Part shown: piece by piece, positions 1 through 9,051 of the stretch | How the letters are laid out: every line of letters begins with the position of its first letter | Position numbering within the stretch: position 1 is the first letter of the stretch | Source: Streptomyces sp. NBC_01460 | Lineage (GTDB): Bacteria > Actinomycetota > Actinomycetes > Streptomycetales > Streptomycetaceae | Length of the DNA stretch: 64,000 bases | Direction: 5' to 3' | NCBI RefSeq assembly: GCF_036227405.1 | Contig: NZ_CP109473.1 | Location: 1,736,001-1,800,000 of the forward strand | The notes under the pieces: generated by a model | Database searches by the model: none | What the model was told of the DNA's origin: nothing | What the model saw: the letters and a program-made list of their open reading frames with translations, nothing else | Position numbers and translations under genes: made by a program

Positions 1-864
1 CGGCGCGCCGCGCTTCCGTACATGGTGACGACTCAGGAGCAGGTCCTGAGCGACCTCGCCGACGCCCATCCCGACCGGCGGTACCGGCTGCTGGTCGCCG
101 AGGAGGACGGCGAGGTCATCGGGACCGCGCAGGTGGGCATCTCCCACGAGAGCCCGGAGCCGGGGCAGGGGTTCTGCAATCCGTACGTGCATCCGGACCG
201 GAGGGGCCGGGGCGCGGGGTCGCTGCTGCTGCGGTCCGGCGAGGAGCACCTGGCCGGGGCCGGGGCGACCGCCGTGTACGCATGGGTGCTCGACGAACCC
301 GCACACCGCGCGTTCGCGGCGAAGCGCGGTTACGCGGCGCGGAGACCGGCGCACTTCCTCCGTCTCGACCTGGCGAACGGCCCGCTGCCGCCGCTCCTGG
401 AGCTCCCCGCCGGGGTCGCGCTGCTCACCGCCGCGGACTTCGCGGACGACCCCCGCCCCCTGTTCGAGGCCGACGCGGAGACGACCGCGGATGAGCCGAG
501 CGACACCCCGGTGGAGTTCTCCGACTACGAGAACTGGCTGGCCACGACCTGGCGGCGGCCCGGCTTCGACCACGCGCTCACCACGGTGGTGACGGTGGAC
601 GGGCGGATCGCCGCGTTCAGCGCGGCGGAGACCGACGGCCTGACCCGGTACCGGACGGCCATGACCGGCACCCTGCGCGCCTTCCGGGGCAGGGGGCTGG
701 CGAAGCTCGCCAAGAACGACTCGCTCCACCGGGCGCGTGCCGCGGGATACACCGACGCCTACACCGGCAACGACGCCGGCAACGGTCCGATGCTGGCGGT
801 CAACCGCTGGTTCGGCTACGAGATCTGCGCCACGGAGGTACGCCATGTCCGCACCATCGGCTGA
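1..864 (+). CDS. Tandem GNAT-family N-acetyltransferase (5' partial)
   Basis: Cytosolic acyl-CoA-dependent N-acetyltransferase with two GNAT modules, an arrangement also found in mycothiol-synthase-like proteins. The N-terminal module has motif A around residues 54-72 of the ATG-initiated frame ([14 protein letters not shown], the acetyl-CoA pyrophosphate loop). The C-terminal module has a weaker copy (AFRGRGLAKLAK). The frame is open to base 1 with no stop, and the residues before the internal ATG at 22 (RRAALPY) read like coding sequence, so the gene probably begins upstream of the window. Its stop overlaps the start of the DUF402 gene, which suggests translational coupling. The substrate cannot be deduced. 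Confidence 0.85.
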   Translation, partial: RRAALPYMVTTQEQVLSDLADAHPDRRYRLLVAEEDGEVIGTAQVGISHESPEPGQGFCNPYVHPDRRGRGAGSLLLRSGEEHLAGAGATAVYAWVLDEPAHRAFAAKRGYAARRPAHFLRLDLANGPLPPLLELPAGVALLTAADFADDPRPLFEADAETTADEPSDTPVEFSDYENWLATTWRRPGFDHALTTVVTVDGRIAAFSAAETDGLTRYRTAMTGTLRAFRGRGLAKLAKNDSLHRARAAGYTDAYTGNDAGNGPMLAVNRWFGYEICATEVRHVRTIG

Positions 865-1345
865 GCCCGGTTCCACTCTGACGGTCGCCCTGGTCAAGGG
901 AGGCCGCACCAAGATCCGCTACCCGGCCGAGCCGGTCGGCGACGACGGGACCCGGATCACGGTCCGGGCCCCGTGGGCGGCCCCGGGGGTCCGGGACTTC
1001 GGCTTCGTGCGCTTCGAGCCGGGCGACGTCTTCACCGAGCACTACTGGCGCGACCGGTGGTACGCGGTGAAGGAGGTCCGTACCGGCGGCGGGGAGCTCA
1101 AGGGCTGGTACTGCGACATCACCCGGCCCGCCGTGCTGCGCGGCACCGAGCTCCTGGTGGAGGACCTCGACCTGGATCTGTGGGTGTCCGCGGACGGCCG
1201 GTCCGTACTGCGCCTGGACGAGGACGAGTTCGAGGAGAGCGGCCTCGCCGGCCGTGACCCCCTGGCCGCCCGGGCCGCCGTACGCGCCCTGGACGATCTG
1301 GAGCACCTCGCCCGCACCGAGGGACTCACGGGTCTCCTGCGCTGA
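845..1345 (+). CDS. DUF402 domain protein
   Basis: 166-aa soluble protein matching the DUF402 fold, the family of FomD-like and nucleoside di/triphosphate hydrolases. Characteristic stretches are GDVFTEHYWRDRWYAVKEV, GWYCDITRP and the acidic tract ELLVEDLDLDLWV, which in the family supplies the divalent-metal carboxylates. The ATG at 845 lies inside the GNAT gene, overlapping it by 20 bp in another frame. A longer in-frame extension to 737 exists but would sit wholly inside the GNAT coding sequence, so 845 is preferred. The likely activity is hydrolysis of a nucleotide phosphate or phosphonate; the substrate is unknown. Confidence 0.85.
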   Translation: MSAPSAEPGSTLTVALVKGGRTKIRYPAEPVGDDGTRITVRAPWAAPGVRDFGFVRFEPGDVFTEHYWRDRWYAVKEVRTGGGELKGWYCDITRPAVLRGTELLVEDLDLDLWVSADGRSVLRLDEDEFEESGLAGRDPLAARAAVRALDDLEHLARTEGLTGLLR

Positions 1346-1446
1346 CCCCCCGAGCCCCGGCCCGACGATCCGCAACGCACGCCTGCCCGCCGGCCGGTCA
1401 CCGTACGATGGCGGGCACTTGTAGGCTCCACCGGCTCGGGGGAATC

Positions 1447-1851
1447 GTGGGCAATACCGGAACCGCGGGTACCGCCGGACGGCAGGACGACCGGGTCGCG
1501 TCGGTCCTGCGCTTCTCCTGCGAGCTCGTCGCCTGGGTGGCCACCCCGTGGGCGCTGTCGGCGCACTCGTGGCTGCTCGCGATCGTGTCCGTGGTCGTCC
1601 TGATCGGCCTCCCCACGGTCTTCTCGACACCCGGGGACAAGGCACAGGTGATCGTCCCGGTGCCGGGGGCGGTCACCGTCCTGCTGGTCCTGCTCCAGCT
1701 CACCGCGGCCGTGGCCTCCTCCTGGGCGGCCTGGCCCGTGTGGGCGGCGGTCCCGGTGACGGTGCTGGCCGCCGCCTCGCTCGTCGCCGAACAGCCCCGG
1801 TGGCGGTGGCTCGTGGCGAAGCACGGCGTGCCCGTGGGCGACGAGGCATGA
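1447..1851 (+). CDS. Small integral membrane protein, DUF2568/YrdB-like
   Basis: 134-aa protein with about four hydrophobic helices. The N-terminal block (VLRFSCELVAWVATPWALS) and the following helix with GLPTVFSTPGDK resemble the YrdB/DUF2568 family of unknown function. The GTG at 1447 is preferred because a G-rich Shine-Dalgarno sequence lies just before it; an in-frame ATG at 1408 would add 13 residues. The family assignment is by recognition of pattern only. Confidence 0.65.
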   Translation: MGNTGTAGTAGRQDDRVASVLRFSCELVAWVATPWALSAHSWLLAIVSVVVLIGLPTVFSTPGDKAQVIVPVPGAVTVLLVLLQLTAAVASSWAAWPVWAAVPVTVLAAASLVAEQPRWRWLVAKHGVPVGDEA

Positions 1852-1961
1852 CCCCTTCGCGGCGCAGGGGCCGAGGGCTCCGGGCATCCTGCCGCGGCCC
1901 GGTTGAGGTCAAGCCGATGAGCCCCGGATGGCGGGCGGCGCACACGGATCCGGACGAGGCC

Positions 1962-3440
1962 CTACGGCGCCACCAGCTCCACCTCGTGTCCCGCCGTGTT
2001 CGCCAGACGTACGACGCGGGGCCCGGCATTCTCGGCGTACACATGGCAGTCCGGCGCCCGGAGCCGCCAGCCGTGGTCCGGGGCCTGGACCACCAGGGCG
2101 TCCAGCTGGGCGCGGTCCCCTACGTGGAAAGCCAGGCGGCCGGCGCCGGGGGGCGGGCCGTCGTGCGGGCCGGTGGTCGGGCCGGGTGACTCCTCGACGA
2201 CCACGTAGCCGTCGCCGCGCCGCCAGCTCCGGCCCTGCGCCCAGCGCTGGTACGGGACATGACCGAGCCGGCCGAGCAGCCACCCCCACTCCGCCTCGGC
2301 CTCCACCAGGTCGGGCACCCTCAGCTCGACGTGGTGCAGCCGGCCCGTGGGGGCCGCCGCCACCGGCAGCGGAACGGCGCGCCGCACCTCCCGCGGTGCG
2401 TAGGCGACGGAGTCGGCGTCCTCGTGCCAGTGGATCAGGAAGCGCTGCTCGGCGCGGTATCCGTCGAGGCCCGCGCGGCAGTAGGCGACCATGTCGTCGG
2501 GCAGCGCGTCCAGGGGGAACCAGTCCAGCTCGGAGCACTTGTCCGGCTCCGCGTTGCGGGGCGGCCGGGCGGGGTCGTAGGACGCCTCGAAGAACCAGCC
2601 GATCCGGGGGTTGCCGCCCGGCCCCCGGTGCTGCATGACCAGCGCCACCCGGAGCTCGTCCGGATCCAGCTCGACGCCGATCTCCTCGGCGGCCTCCCGG
2701 ATCATCGCCGCCCGGACGTCCTCGCCGTCCTCCGTGTGACCGGAGGGGGCGTGGAGCAGCCCGTCCGCGTACCCCGTGCCGGACCGCCGGGCGAGCAGCA
2801 CGTCGGGGCCCCTGCGCAGGATCAGGTGGACGTCGACGACCTCGCGGTGCCGCAGGGGCGGCTCGGCGCGGGCCACCAGGGCGTACCTCTCGTCGTCGAC
2901 CTCCTTGCCCCAGAGCAGCGGGTCGCCGGAGAGCGGCTCGTGGTGGACGCGCTCCGTGTGCTCGGCGAGGAGTGCGGTGAGGCGGGCGGCGGAGAGTCCG
3001 GTGCCGTTCCACACGCCTTCGATCAGGATCAGCCGTCCGCCCGGCCGCAGCAGCGAGAACCAGTGCCGGAGGGCGGCCTCCGGGTCGGGCAGCAGCCACA
3101 CCATGTGCCGCGCGAGGATGACGTCGAACCGCTGCCTGCCGACGGGAGGGTGCCCCGCGTCACCGACGAGCACCTCGGTGCCGGTCCCCGCCAGCTTGGC
3201 CCGCGCCTGCTCCACCATGCGCGGGGACCGGTCGACGGCGGTGACCCGGTGCCCCTGTCCGGCGACGAGCAGGGAGAGGCTGCCCGTACCGCATCCCAGG
3301 TCGAGGACCGCGGAGCGGGCGGCGGGCAGCCAGGCCTCCATCCTCCGCGCCCAGGCGCTGCGGACGACCGGATCGAGGAGCCCGTGGTCGGGCTCCTCGT
3401 CGAAGGAGTCGGCGGCGGCGTCCCAGTCGATCGTGGTCAT
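1962..3440 (-). CDS. SAM methyltransferase - NUDIX hydrolase - VOC three-domain fusion
   Basis: 492-aa protein with three modules. Residues ~1-200 are a class I SAM methyltransferase with motif I VLDLGCGTGSLSLL and an AVDRS acidic loop. Residues ~205-350 are a NUDIX hydrolase with a full NUDIX box (G-x5-E-x7-RE-x2-EE-x-G: SGHTEDGEDVRAAMIREAAE, then EIGV). Residues ~360-492 are a VOC/glyoxalase-like domain (LHHVELRVPDL to HEVELVAP). GAGAGG precedes the ATG at 3440 by about 9 nt but abuts the upstream ATG at 3449, so the shorter start is chosen. It lies 34 bp downstream of tctA on the same strand. Joint methylation, NUDIX clean-up and VOC substrate binding in one chain is unusual. Its role is unknown. 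Confidence 0.85.
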   Translation of the reverse strand: MTTIDWDAAADSFDEEPDHGLLDPVVRSAWARRMEAWLPAARSAVLDLGCGTGSLSLLVAGQGHRVTAVDRSPRMVEQARAKLAGTGTEVLVGDAGHPPVGRQRFDVILARHMVWLLPDPEAALRHWFSLLRPGGRLILIEGVWNGTGLSAARLTALLAEHTERVHHEPLSGDPLLWGKEVDDERYALVARAEPPLRHREVVDVHLILRRGPDVLLARRSGTGYADGLLHAPSGHTEDGEDVRAAMIREAAEEIGVELDPDELRVALVMQHRGPGGNPRIGWFFEASYDPARPPRNAEPDKCSELDWFPLDALPDDMVAYCRAGLDGYRAEQRFLIHWHEDADSVAYAPREVRRAVPLPVAAAPTGRLHHVELRVPDLVEAEAEWGWLLGRLGHVPYQRWAQGRSWRRGDGYVVVEESPGPTTGPHDGPPPGAGRLAFHVGDRAQLDALVVQAPDHGWRLRAPDCHVYAENAGPRVVRLANTAGHEVELVAP

Positions 3441-3474
3441 ACCCGCCATCCTCTCAGCAGCCGCCGACAGTCCC

Positions 3475-4962
3475 TCATGCCCGATTGCGCCCCAGCACCT
3501 TCCGCACCAGGGGCCACGCGAGGATCAGCGCGACGACGACGTACACGGTCACGGAGAACGGGGTGTTCACCAGTCCCGTCGCACTGCCGTCGCTGATCTG
3601 CAGGGCGCGCCGCAACTGCTGTTCGGCGGACGGGCCGAGGATGACGGCGATGATCGCGGGCAGCACCGGCAGCCCGTAGCGCCGCATTCCGAAGCCGATC
3701 AGCCCGATCACCAGCAGGATCACCAGGTCGGCGGTTTCCCCGCCGACGGCGTACGCACCGACCGCGGCGAAGAACAGGATGCCGGCGTAGAGGTAGGGGC
3801 GCGGGATCCGCAGGAGCTTCGCCCACAGGGGTGCGAGCGGCAAGTTCAGTGCGAGGAGCAGCACCATGCCGACGAAGAGCGAGGCGATCAGGCCCCAGAC
3901 CAGCTCGGGTTCACGCGCGAACAGGAGCGGGCCGGGCTGGATCCCGTACTGCTGGAAGGCGGCCAGCATGACGGCGGCGACGGCCGTGGTGGGCAGTCCG
4001 AGCGTGAGCATGGAGACCAGGGTTCCGGCGGCGGAGGCGGAGGCCGCGGCCTCCGGTCCGGCGACGCCCTCGATGGCGCCCTTGCCGAACTCGTCCCGGT
4101 GCCTGGAGAGCCGCTTCTCGGTCACGTACGAGAGGAAGGTGGGGATCTCCGCGCCGCCCGCCGGGATCGCGCCGAACGGGAAGCCGATGAGGGGCCCGCG
4201 CAGCCAGGGCTTCCAGGTGCGCCGGACGTCGTCCCCGCCCAGCCAGGGGCGGCCGACGGGGATCGGCTTCCCGGAGGTGCGGCGCAGGTGTGCGGCGACC
4301 CAGAGGGCCTCCCCGATGGCGAAGAGCCCGACCGCCACGATCACCACGTCGATGCCGTCGGCCAGTTGGAGCGAGCCGAAGGTGAGCCGCTGCTGGCCCG
4401 TCATCTGGTCGAGGCCGACGAGGCCGATGGTGAGGCCGATGAGGAGCGAGGCGAGGCCGCGGATCCGGGAGGAGCCGAGGACGGAGGTGACGGCGATGAA
4501 GGCCAGCACCATGACGGCGAAGTAGTCGGGTGCGCCGATGTCGACGGCGAGCGAGGCGACGGTCGGGGCGAGGACGACCAGCAGGAGCGTGCCGATCATC
4601 CCGCCGGCGAAGTGGCCGATGGCGGCGGCGGCGAGCGCCTGTGCACCTCGTCCGGCCTTCGCCATCGGGTTGCCCTCGATCGCGGCGACGACGGCCGCGC
4701 TCTCCCCCGGGGTGTTGAGGAGGATCGAGGTGGTGGAGCCGCCGAACATCGCGCCGTAGTAGATCCCGGCGAACATGATGAAGGCACCGGTCGGTTCGAG
4801 TCCGTACGTCACCGGCAGCAGCAGTGCCACGGCCATGGCGGGGCCGATGCCGGGGAGCACGCCGATCGCGGTGCCGAGCAGGACTCCGAGGGCGGCCCAG
4901 AGCAGGTTGACCGGTGTGAGCGCCGTGCCGAAGCCGTCGATGAGGGAGTTGAGGGAGTCCAT
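3475..4962 (-). CDS. tctA: Tripartite tricarboxylate transporter large permease TctA
   Basis: 495-aa polytopic inner-membrane protein, the large 12-helix subunit of a TTT transporter that imports citrate-like tri- and dicarboxylates with a cation gradient and a periplasmic-type binding protein. Family motifs are visible: [17 protein letters not shown] near residue 38 and [20 protein letters not shown] near residue 68. A related repeat appears in the second half ([15 protein letters not shown]). Length is typical. It starts 3 bp after tctB stops, so tctC-tctB-tctA form one transcription unit. Confidence 0.93.
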   Translation of the reverse strand: MDSLNSLIDGFGTALTPVNLLWAALGVLLGTAIGVLPGIGPAMAVALLLPVTYGLEPTGAFIMFAGIYYGAMFGGSTTSILLNTPGESAAVVAAIEGNPMAKAGRGAQALAAAAIGHFAGGMIGTLLLVVLAPTVASLAVDIGAPDYFAVMVLAFIAVTSVLGSSRIRGLASLLIGLTIGLVGLDQMTGQQRLTFGSLQLADGIDVVIVAVGLFAIGEALWVAAHLRRTSGKPIPVGRPWLGGDDVRRTWKPWLRGPLIGFPFGAIPAGGAEIPTFLSYVTEKRLSRHRDEFGKGAIEGVAGPEAAASASAAGTLVSMLTLGLPTTAVAAVMLAAFQQYGIQPGPLLFAREPELVWGLIASLFVGMVLLLALNLPLAPLWAKLLRIPRPYLYAGILFFAAVGAYAVGGETADLVILLVIGLIGFGMRRYGLPVLPAIIAVILGPSAEQQLRRALQISDGSATGLVNTPFSVTVYVVVALILAWPLVRKVLGRNRA

Positions 4963-4965
4963 CGG

Positions 4966-5496
4966 TCAGAGCACCCCCATCAGCGGGCCGCCCGGGAGGG
5001 GCACCCCGAGCAGGTTGTCGAAGACGAAGTAGGTCACCAGGGACAGTCCCGCCGCGATGAGCGGATCGCGGTCGAGGTGGCGGCTCCCCAGCGCGTAGGC
5101 CGACCCCCAGAAGAGGAGGGCACCCGAGACGGGGAAGCCGAGCGGCCCTATGAGGACGGCGAAGGCGAGGAAGACGCCGGTGAGCAGGGCGACGGTGCGC
5201 CGGTCGGCGGGTTCGTCGAGGTCGACGTCCTCGCCGGCCTCCGCCTCGCCTCGGCCGCCCCGCAGGACGTCGACGGCCAGCAGCACGGCGACGGCGAGCA
5301 GTCCGATACCGACGGCGACGGGGACGGTCCTGGGGCCGACGGGTCCGCGCTGGGTGAGGTCGACGCTCATCGTGAGCGCGTCGGTCAGGACGAGGACGCC
5401 CAGCACGAGCAGGAGGACGCAGACGCCGAGTTCGGAGTGCTCGCGCAGCCAGGAGCGCGCGCCGGCGGGCCGGGTGGAGGCGGTCTCGTCGCTCAC
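4966..5496 (-). CDS. tctB: Tripartite tricarboxylate transporter small permease TctB
   Basis: 176-aa membrane protein with about four transmembrane helices, the small subunit that pairs with TctA. The GTG start shares a GTGA overlap with the tctC stop, which supports this start rather than the long in-frame extension inside tctC. The hydrophobic segments LGVCVLLLVLGVLVLTDAL and TVPVAVGIGLLAVAVLLAVD match the DUF1468/TctB layout. An acidic cytoplasmic linker (EDVDLDEPADRR) separates the helix pairs. Confidence 0.88.
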   Translation of the reverse strand: MSDETASTRPAGARSWLREHSELGVCVLLLVLGVLVLTDALTMSVDLTQRGPVGPRTVPVAVGIGLLAVAVLLAVDVLRGGRGEAEAGEDVDLDEPADRRTVALLTGVFLAFAVLIGPLGFPVSGALLFWGSAYALGSRHLDRDPLIAAGLSLVTYFVFDNLLGVPLPGGPLMGVL

Positions 5497-6476
5497 AGTC
5501 CCAGCTCCTTCAGGACGGTGGCGACGCGGCGGTCCTGGCCGTCCAGGAAGGCGCCGAAGTCGTCGCCGGTGAGGAAGGCGTCGTCCCAGCCGTTCTTCTC
5601 CATGGAGTCGCGCCACTCCTTCGAGTCGTGCAGTTCGCTCACCAGCCCGACGAGCTTGTCGCGTTCGGCGTCGGAGAGACCGGGCGGGGCGACGATGCCG
5701 CGCCAGTTAGTGAAGTCGGTGTCGAGTCCGGCCTCGCGGAGCGTGGGCGCGTCGAGGCCCGGGACCCGCTTCGGGCCGGTGACGGCGAGCAGCCGCAGCT
5801 CACCGGCCTCGATCTGGTCGAGGTACTCACCGACACCGGAGACGCCGAAGCCGACCTTGTTCCCGAGGATCGAGGCGAGCAGCTCGCCACCACCGTCGAA
5901 GGGGATGTAGTTGACCTGCCTCGGGGCGATCCCCGCGGCCTTCGCCATCAGCATCGGTGCCAGGTGGTCGGGGCCCCCGGGCGAGGACCCGCCGCCGACC
6001 GGGATCTTCCCCGGGTCCTTCTTCCAGGCGGTGAGCAGCTCGCCGATGGTCCGGTACGGGGAGTCCTCGGCGACGACGACGATGTCCTGCTCCTCGGTGA
6101 GCCGGGCGATCGGAGTGGTGTCGGCCAGGGTCCTGGGCGACTTGTTGGTGCGCACGGCGCCGACGACGCCGAGGCCCATGGACATGGCCAGCTTGCCGTT
6201 CCCGTGCTCGGCGACGAGCCGGGTCACCCCGACGGTGCCGCCGGCACCGGGCAGGTTGAACACCTCGATGCCGTGGGTCAGTCCCGCGTCCTCGGCGTTC
6301 TTCGCCGCGGTGCGCGCCGTGATGTCGTAACCGCCGCCTGGTGTGTTGGGAACCATGAAACGCAGTCCGGGGATCTGCGTGCCGGTGTCGGTGCCGCTGC
6401 CGGAGGAGAGCAGGGGCGGCCCGACGACCACCAGCAGCGCTGCCCCGAACAGGGCGAGTGGAGTGCGCAGTCGCAC
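5493..6476 (-). CDS. tctC: Tripartite tricarboxylate transporter binding protein TctC
   Basis: 327-aa secreted solute receptor of the TTT (Bug/TctC) family. The N-terminus has a basic start and hydrophobic core (VRLRTPLALFGAALLVVVG) that acts as signal or anchor. The mature part carries the family's GLRFMVPNTPGGGYDITAR ligand loop and the later PAPPGLSD-like segment. The GTG at 6476 has an AAAGG ribosome-binding site 9 nt upstream. A longer open frame runs upstream through the promoter region but is not credible. First gene of tctCBA, divergent from a CitB-type response regulator that is its probable regulator. Confidence 0.9.
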   Translation of the reverse strand: MRLRTPLALFGAALLVVVGPPLLSSGSGTDTGTQIPGLRFMVPNTPGGGYDITARTAAKNAEDAGLTHGIEVFNLPGAGGTVGVTRLVAEHGNGKLAMSMGLGVVGAVRTNKSPRTLADTTPIARLTEEQDIVVVAEDSPYRTIGELLTAWKKDPGKIPVGGGSSPGGPDHLAPMLMAKAAGIAPRQVNYIPFDGGGELLASILGNKVGFGVSGVGEYLDQIEAGELRLLAVTGPKRVPGLDAPTLREAGLDTDFTNWRGIVAPPGLSDAERDKLVGLVSELHDSKEWRDSMEKNGWDDAFLTGDDFGAFLDGQDRRVATVLKELGL

Positions 6477-6517
6477 CGGGAGCCGCCTTTCGAGCCGTAG
6501 GGGGGCGGGTGTGAGGT

Positions 6518-6602
6518 GGACCACATGGTGCCCGCGCGCCGACGCGCTGTCGCCGTTCCGGAACCAATGGACGTTGTGGTCCTTGTGGTCGCGCCCTACC
6601 GT
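6518..6602. promoter_or_regulatory. Divergent tctC / response-regulator control region with GACCACA-type repeats
   Basis: Two tandem 9-bp direct repeats, TTGTGGTCC (6574-6582) and TTGTGGTCG (6583-6591), lie beside an inverted copy GGACCACA at 6518-6525. The repeats overlap a plausible rightward promoter, TTGTGG (6574-6579), 17 bp, TACCGT (6597-6602). Its start point would fall at about 6609, the first base of the regulator's GTG, with no Shine-Dalgarno sequence. This suggests a leaderless, autoregulated transcript, with the repeats as candidate binding sites for the encoded regulator. Confidence 0.5.
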
Positions 6603-6608
6603 GTCGGC

Positions 6609-7307
6609 GTGACGAAAGTGCTGGTGGTGGACGACGACTTCATGGTCGCGAAGCTGCACTGCCGGTATGTGTCCGCCTTGGACGGTTTCACGGTCGTCGG
6701 CGTGGCCCACACGGGCGCCGACGCCCTGCGGGCGGCCCGCAGGCTCCGTCCCGACCTGGTCCTGCTCGACGTCTACCTCCCCGACATGGACGGCATCCAG
6801 GTGCTGCGGGAGCTGCGCGCGGCGGAGGAGCGCGACGGCGGCACCCACAGCGCGGACGCGCTCTTCATCACGGCCGCCCGCGACGCCGGGGTGGTCAGGG
6901 CGGCTCTGCGGGCGGGCGCCCTGCACTACCTGATCAAGCCCTTCCACCGCTCGGCGCTGCAGGAACAGCTGCAGCATGTGGCCTCGTTGCGCAACCGCCT
7001 GGACGCCCTGGACGAGTCCCGCCAGGAGGCCCGCCAGGAGGACGTGGACCGCATCTTCGGCACGCGTCCGCCCGGCTCCCGTGAACTCCCCAAGGGCCTC
7101 GCGGCCCACACCGCGGACCTGGTCGAACGCGTCCTGCGCGCACACCCGGCAGGCCTCTCGGCCTCCGAATGCGCCGAGGCCGGCGCCCTGTCCCGGGTGA
7201 GCGCGCGCCGCTACCTGGAGTACTTCGCGGTGACGGGACGGGCCGAGGTGTCCCTGCGGTACGGCGGCACGGGCCGTCCGGAGCGGCGCTACCGCGCGGT
7301 GTCCTGA
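6609..7307 (+). CDS. CitB/DcuR-type response regulator (orphan)
   Basis: 232-aa two-component response regulator. The receiver domain (residues 1-120) has acidic DDD at 8-10, the phosphoacceptor Asp in LVLLDVYLPDMDG (D54) and the conserved Lys in YLIKPF. The C-terminal part (residues ~165-232) is a winged-helix-like output domain of the CitB family (LSASECAEAGALSRVSARRY). The divergent tctCBA genes make it a likely tricarboxylate-uptake regulator. The usual partner, a CitA/DcuS-like histidine kinase, is not adjacent: phoD follows and tct precedes. The GTG start coincides with the predicted transcription start. Confidence 0.88.
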   Translation: MTKVLVVDDDFMVAKLHCRYVSALDGFTVVGVAHTGADALRAARRLRPDLVLLDVYLPDMDGIQVLRELRAAEERDGGTHSADALFITAARDAGVVRAALRAGALHYLIKPFHRSALQEQLQHVASLRNRLDALDESRQEARQEDVDRIFGTRPPGSRELPKGLAAHTADLVERVLRAHPAGLSASECAEAGALSRVSARRYLEYFAVTGRAEVSLRYGGTGRPERRYRAVS

Positions 7308-7433
7308 GCCCCTCCCGGCGTACAGCTGTCCTGTTCATGTATCGCTCGGCCCCCGGCCATGCGTTGCGTGTGAGCATGACATCAACCCCCGGCACCGTGG
7401 TCCAGGTTGGCGCAGATCAACCGAGGAGGACCC

Positions 7434-9008
7434 GTGGTCGCGCATTCCGTGTCCCGCAGGCAGATGTTCGGATTCGGCGGGGCGGCAGCCGCAGCGCTGA
7501 TGCTCGGGACGGGAGCGTGGGAGGCACAGTCCGCGTTCGCCGCGCCCACGCTGAAGGGTGACCCGTTCACCCTGGGTGTCGCCTCGGGCGACCCGACGTC
7601 GGACGGCGTCGTGCTCTGGACGCGCCTGGCTCCCGATCCCTTCGCCCAGGACGGCCTCGGCGGTATGCCGGCGAAGCCCGTCCGCGTCGCGTACGAGGTG
7701 GCGCTCGACGAACGGTTCCGCCGCGTCGTGCGCCGGGGCAGCGTCGTCGCCACCCCCGAACTGGCGCACTCCGTCCACCCCGAGGTGCACGGGCTCGCGC
7801 CGGACCGCACGTACTGGTTCCGCTTCAAGGCCGGCTCCTCGATCTCCCCCGTGGGACGCACGCGCACCACGCCCGCACCGTGGCACTCCCCGCGCGAGCT
7901 GAAGTTCGCCTTCGCCTCCTGCCAGGCCTGGCAGGACGGCTACTTCACGGCCTACCACCACATGGCGCAGGAGGACCTGGACCTGGTGGTCCACCTCGGC
8001 GACTACCTGTACGAGTCCGGCGTCAGGACGAACAAGCGGGGCGTGACCACCGATCCGAAGTTCCACACGGAGACCCTCGACCTCGCGCGCTACCGCCTGC
8101 AGTACGGCCTCTACAAGTCCGAGGCGCCGCTGCGCGAGGCACACGCCAACTTCCCGTGGATCATGACCTTCGACGACCACGAGGTGGAGAACAACTGGGC
8201 GGACGAGACCTCCGAGAACAACGAGGACCCGAAGACCTTCCTGCTGCGCCGGGCCGCCGCCTTCCAAGCCCTGTACGAGCACGCGCCGCTGCGTCACACC
8301 CAGCTGCCGAAGGGTCCCGACGTGCAGATGTACCGCCGGCTCCCCTACGGCCGGCTCGCCGACTTCACGATGCTCGACACCCGCCAGTACCGCGACGACC
8401 AGGCGTGCGGCGACGGCACCACGGCCGACTGCGCCGACCGCTTCGACGAGAACCGCACCCTGCTCGGGTCCCGGCAGCGGGACTGGGTCCTCAACGGCTT
8501 CAGCCGCTCGCAGGCACGCTGGCAGATCCTCGGCAACCAGGCGCCGATGGGCCAGACCGACCAGGACCCGGGCACCGGTACGACGGTCTGGACCGACCCG
8601 TGGGACGGCTACGTCGCCGAGCGGAACCGGCTGCTGGCGGAGGCGGACACCCGTGGCGTGCGCAACCTGGTCGTCATCACGGGCGACCGCCACCAGAACT
8701 ACGCCTGGGACCTGAAGCGCGACTACGCCGACCCGGGATCGGCGACCGTGGGTTCGGAGTTCGTGGGCACCTCGGTCACGAGCGGCGGCGACGGCGCCGA
8801 CATGACGGCCCAGGGCCAGACGTTCCTCGCTGCGAACCCGCACATGAAGTTCTTCAACAGCCAGCGGGGCTACGCGCGCGTGACGGTGAACCGGGAGCGG
8901 TGGACGACCGACTTCCGCGTCCTGCCCTTCGTGACGAAGCCGGACGCCACGATCAGCACGCGCGCGAGCGTGGTCGTGGAGGACGGAACCCCGGGCGTCC
9001 AGGTCTGA
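7434..9008 (+). CDS. phoD: PhoD-family alkaline phosphatase/phosphodiesterase, Tat-secreted
   Basis: 524-aa secreted metallophosphoesterase releasing phosphate from phosphodiesters and monoesters. It begins with a Tat signal (SRRQMFGFGG followed by an Ala-rich core and cleavage near SAFA). The N-terminal PhoD beta domain (DPFTLGVASGDPTSDGVVLW) precedes the metallophosphatase core. The core carries metal-ligand motifs FASCQAW, LGDYLYE, FDDHEVENNW and VITGDRHQNY. The GTG at 7434 follows a strong GAGGAGGA ribosome-binding site, so the alternative TTG at 7407 is unlikely. No convincing PhoP box was found upstream. Confidence 0.93.
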   Translation: MVAHSVSRRQMFGFGGAAAAALMLGTGAWEAQSAFAAPTLKGDPFTLGVASGDPTSDGVVLWTRLAPDPFAQDGLGGMPAKPVRVAYEVALDERFRRVVRRGSVVATPELAHSVHPEVHGLAPDRTYWFRFKAGSSISPVGRTRTTPAPWHSPRELKFAFASCQAWQDGYFTAYHHMAQEDLDLVVHLGDYLYESGVRTNKRGVTTDPKFHTETLDLARYRLQYGLYKSEAPLREAHANFPWIMTFDDHEVENNWADETSENNEDPKTFLLRRAAAFQALYEHAPLRHTQLPKGPDVQMYRRLPYGRLADFTMLDTRQYRDDQACGDGTTADCADRFDENRTLLGSRQRDWVLNGFSRSQARWQILGNQAPMGQTDQDPGTGTTVWTDPWDGYVAERNRLLAEADTRGVRNLVVITGDRHQNYAWDLKRDYADPGSATVGSEFVGTSVTSGGDGADMTAQGQTFLAANPHMKFFNSQRGYARVTVNRERWTTDFRVLPFVTKPDATISTRASVVVEDGTPGVQV

Positions 9009-9051
9009 CCGCCGCCGGTTCCGCCCTCCAGCCGTCGTGCGCGGCGGTCAG
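9005..9051. terminator. Bidirectional hairpin between phoD and the broken lipoprotein gene
   Basis: Perfect 11-bp arms CTGACCGCCGC (9005-9015) and GCGGCGGTCAG (9041-9051) flank a 25-nt loop. The arms contain the stop codons of both convergent genes. It is a plausible shared terminator without a U-tract. Confidence 0.45.

Noticed and set aside
2776..5910. Very long open frame antisense to the fusion gene and tctA-tctC
   Set aside because: Its translation is Arg/Asp/Gly low-complexity with no domains. It mirrors the codon bias of the real genes on the other strand, a common high-GC artefact.
7338..7350. PHO-box-like GTTCATGTATC upstream of phoD
   Set aside because: Only one degenerate half-unit is present; PhoP sites need at least two 11-bp direct repeats.
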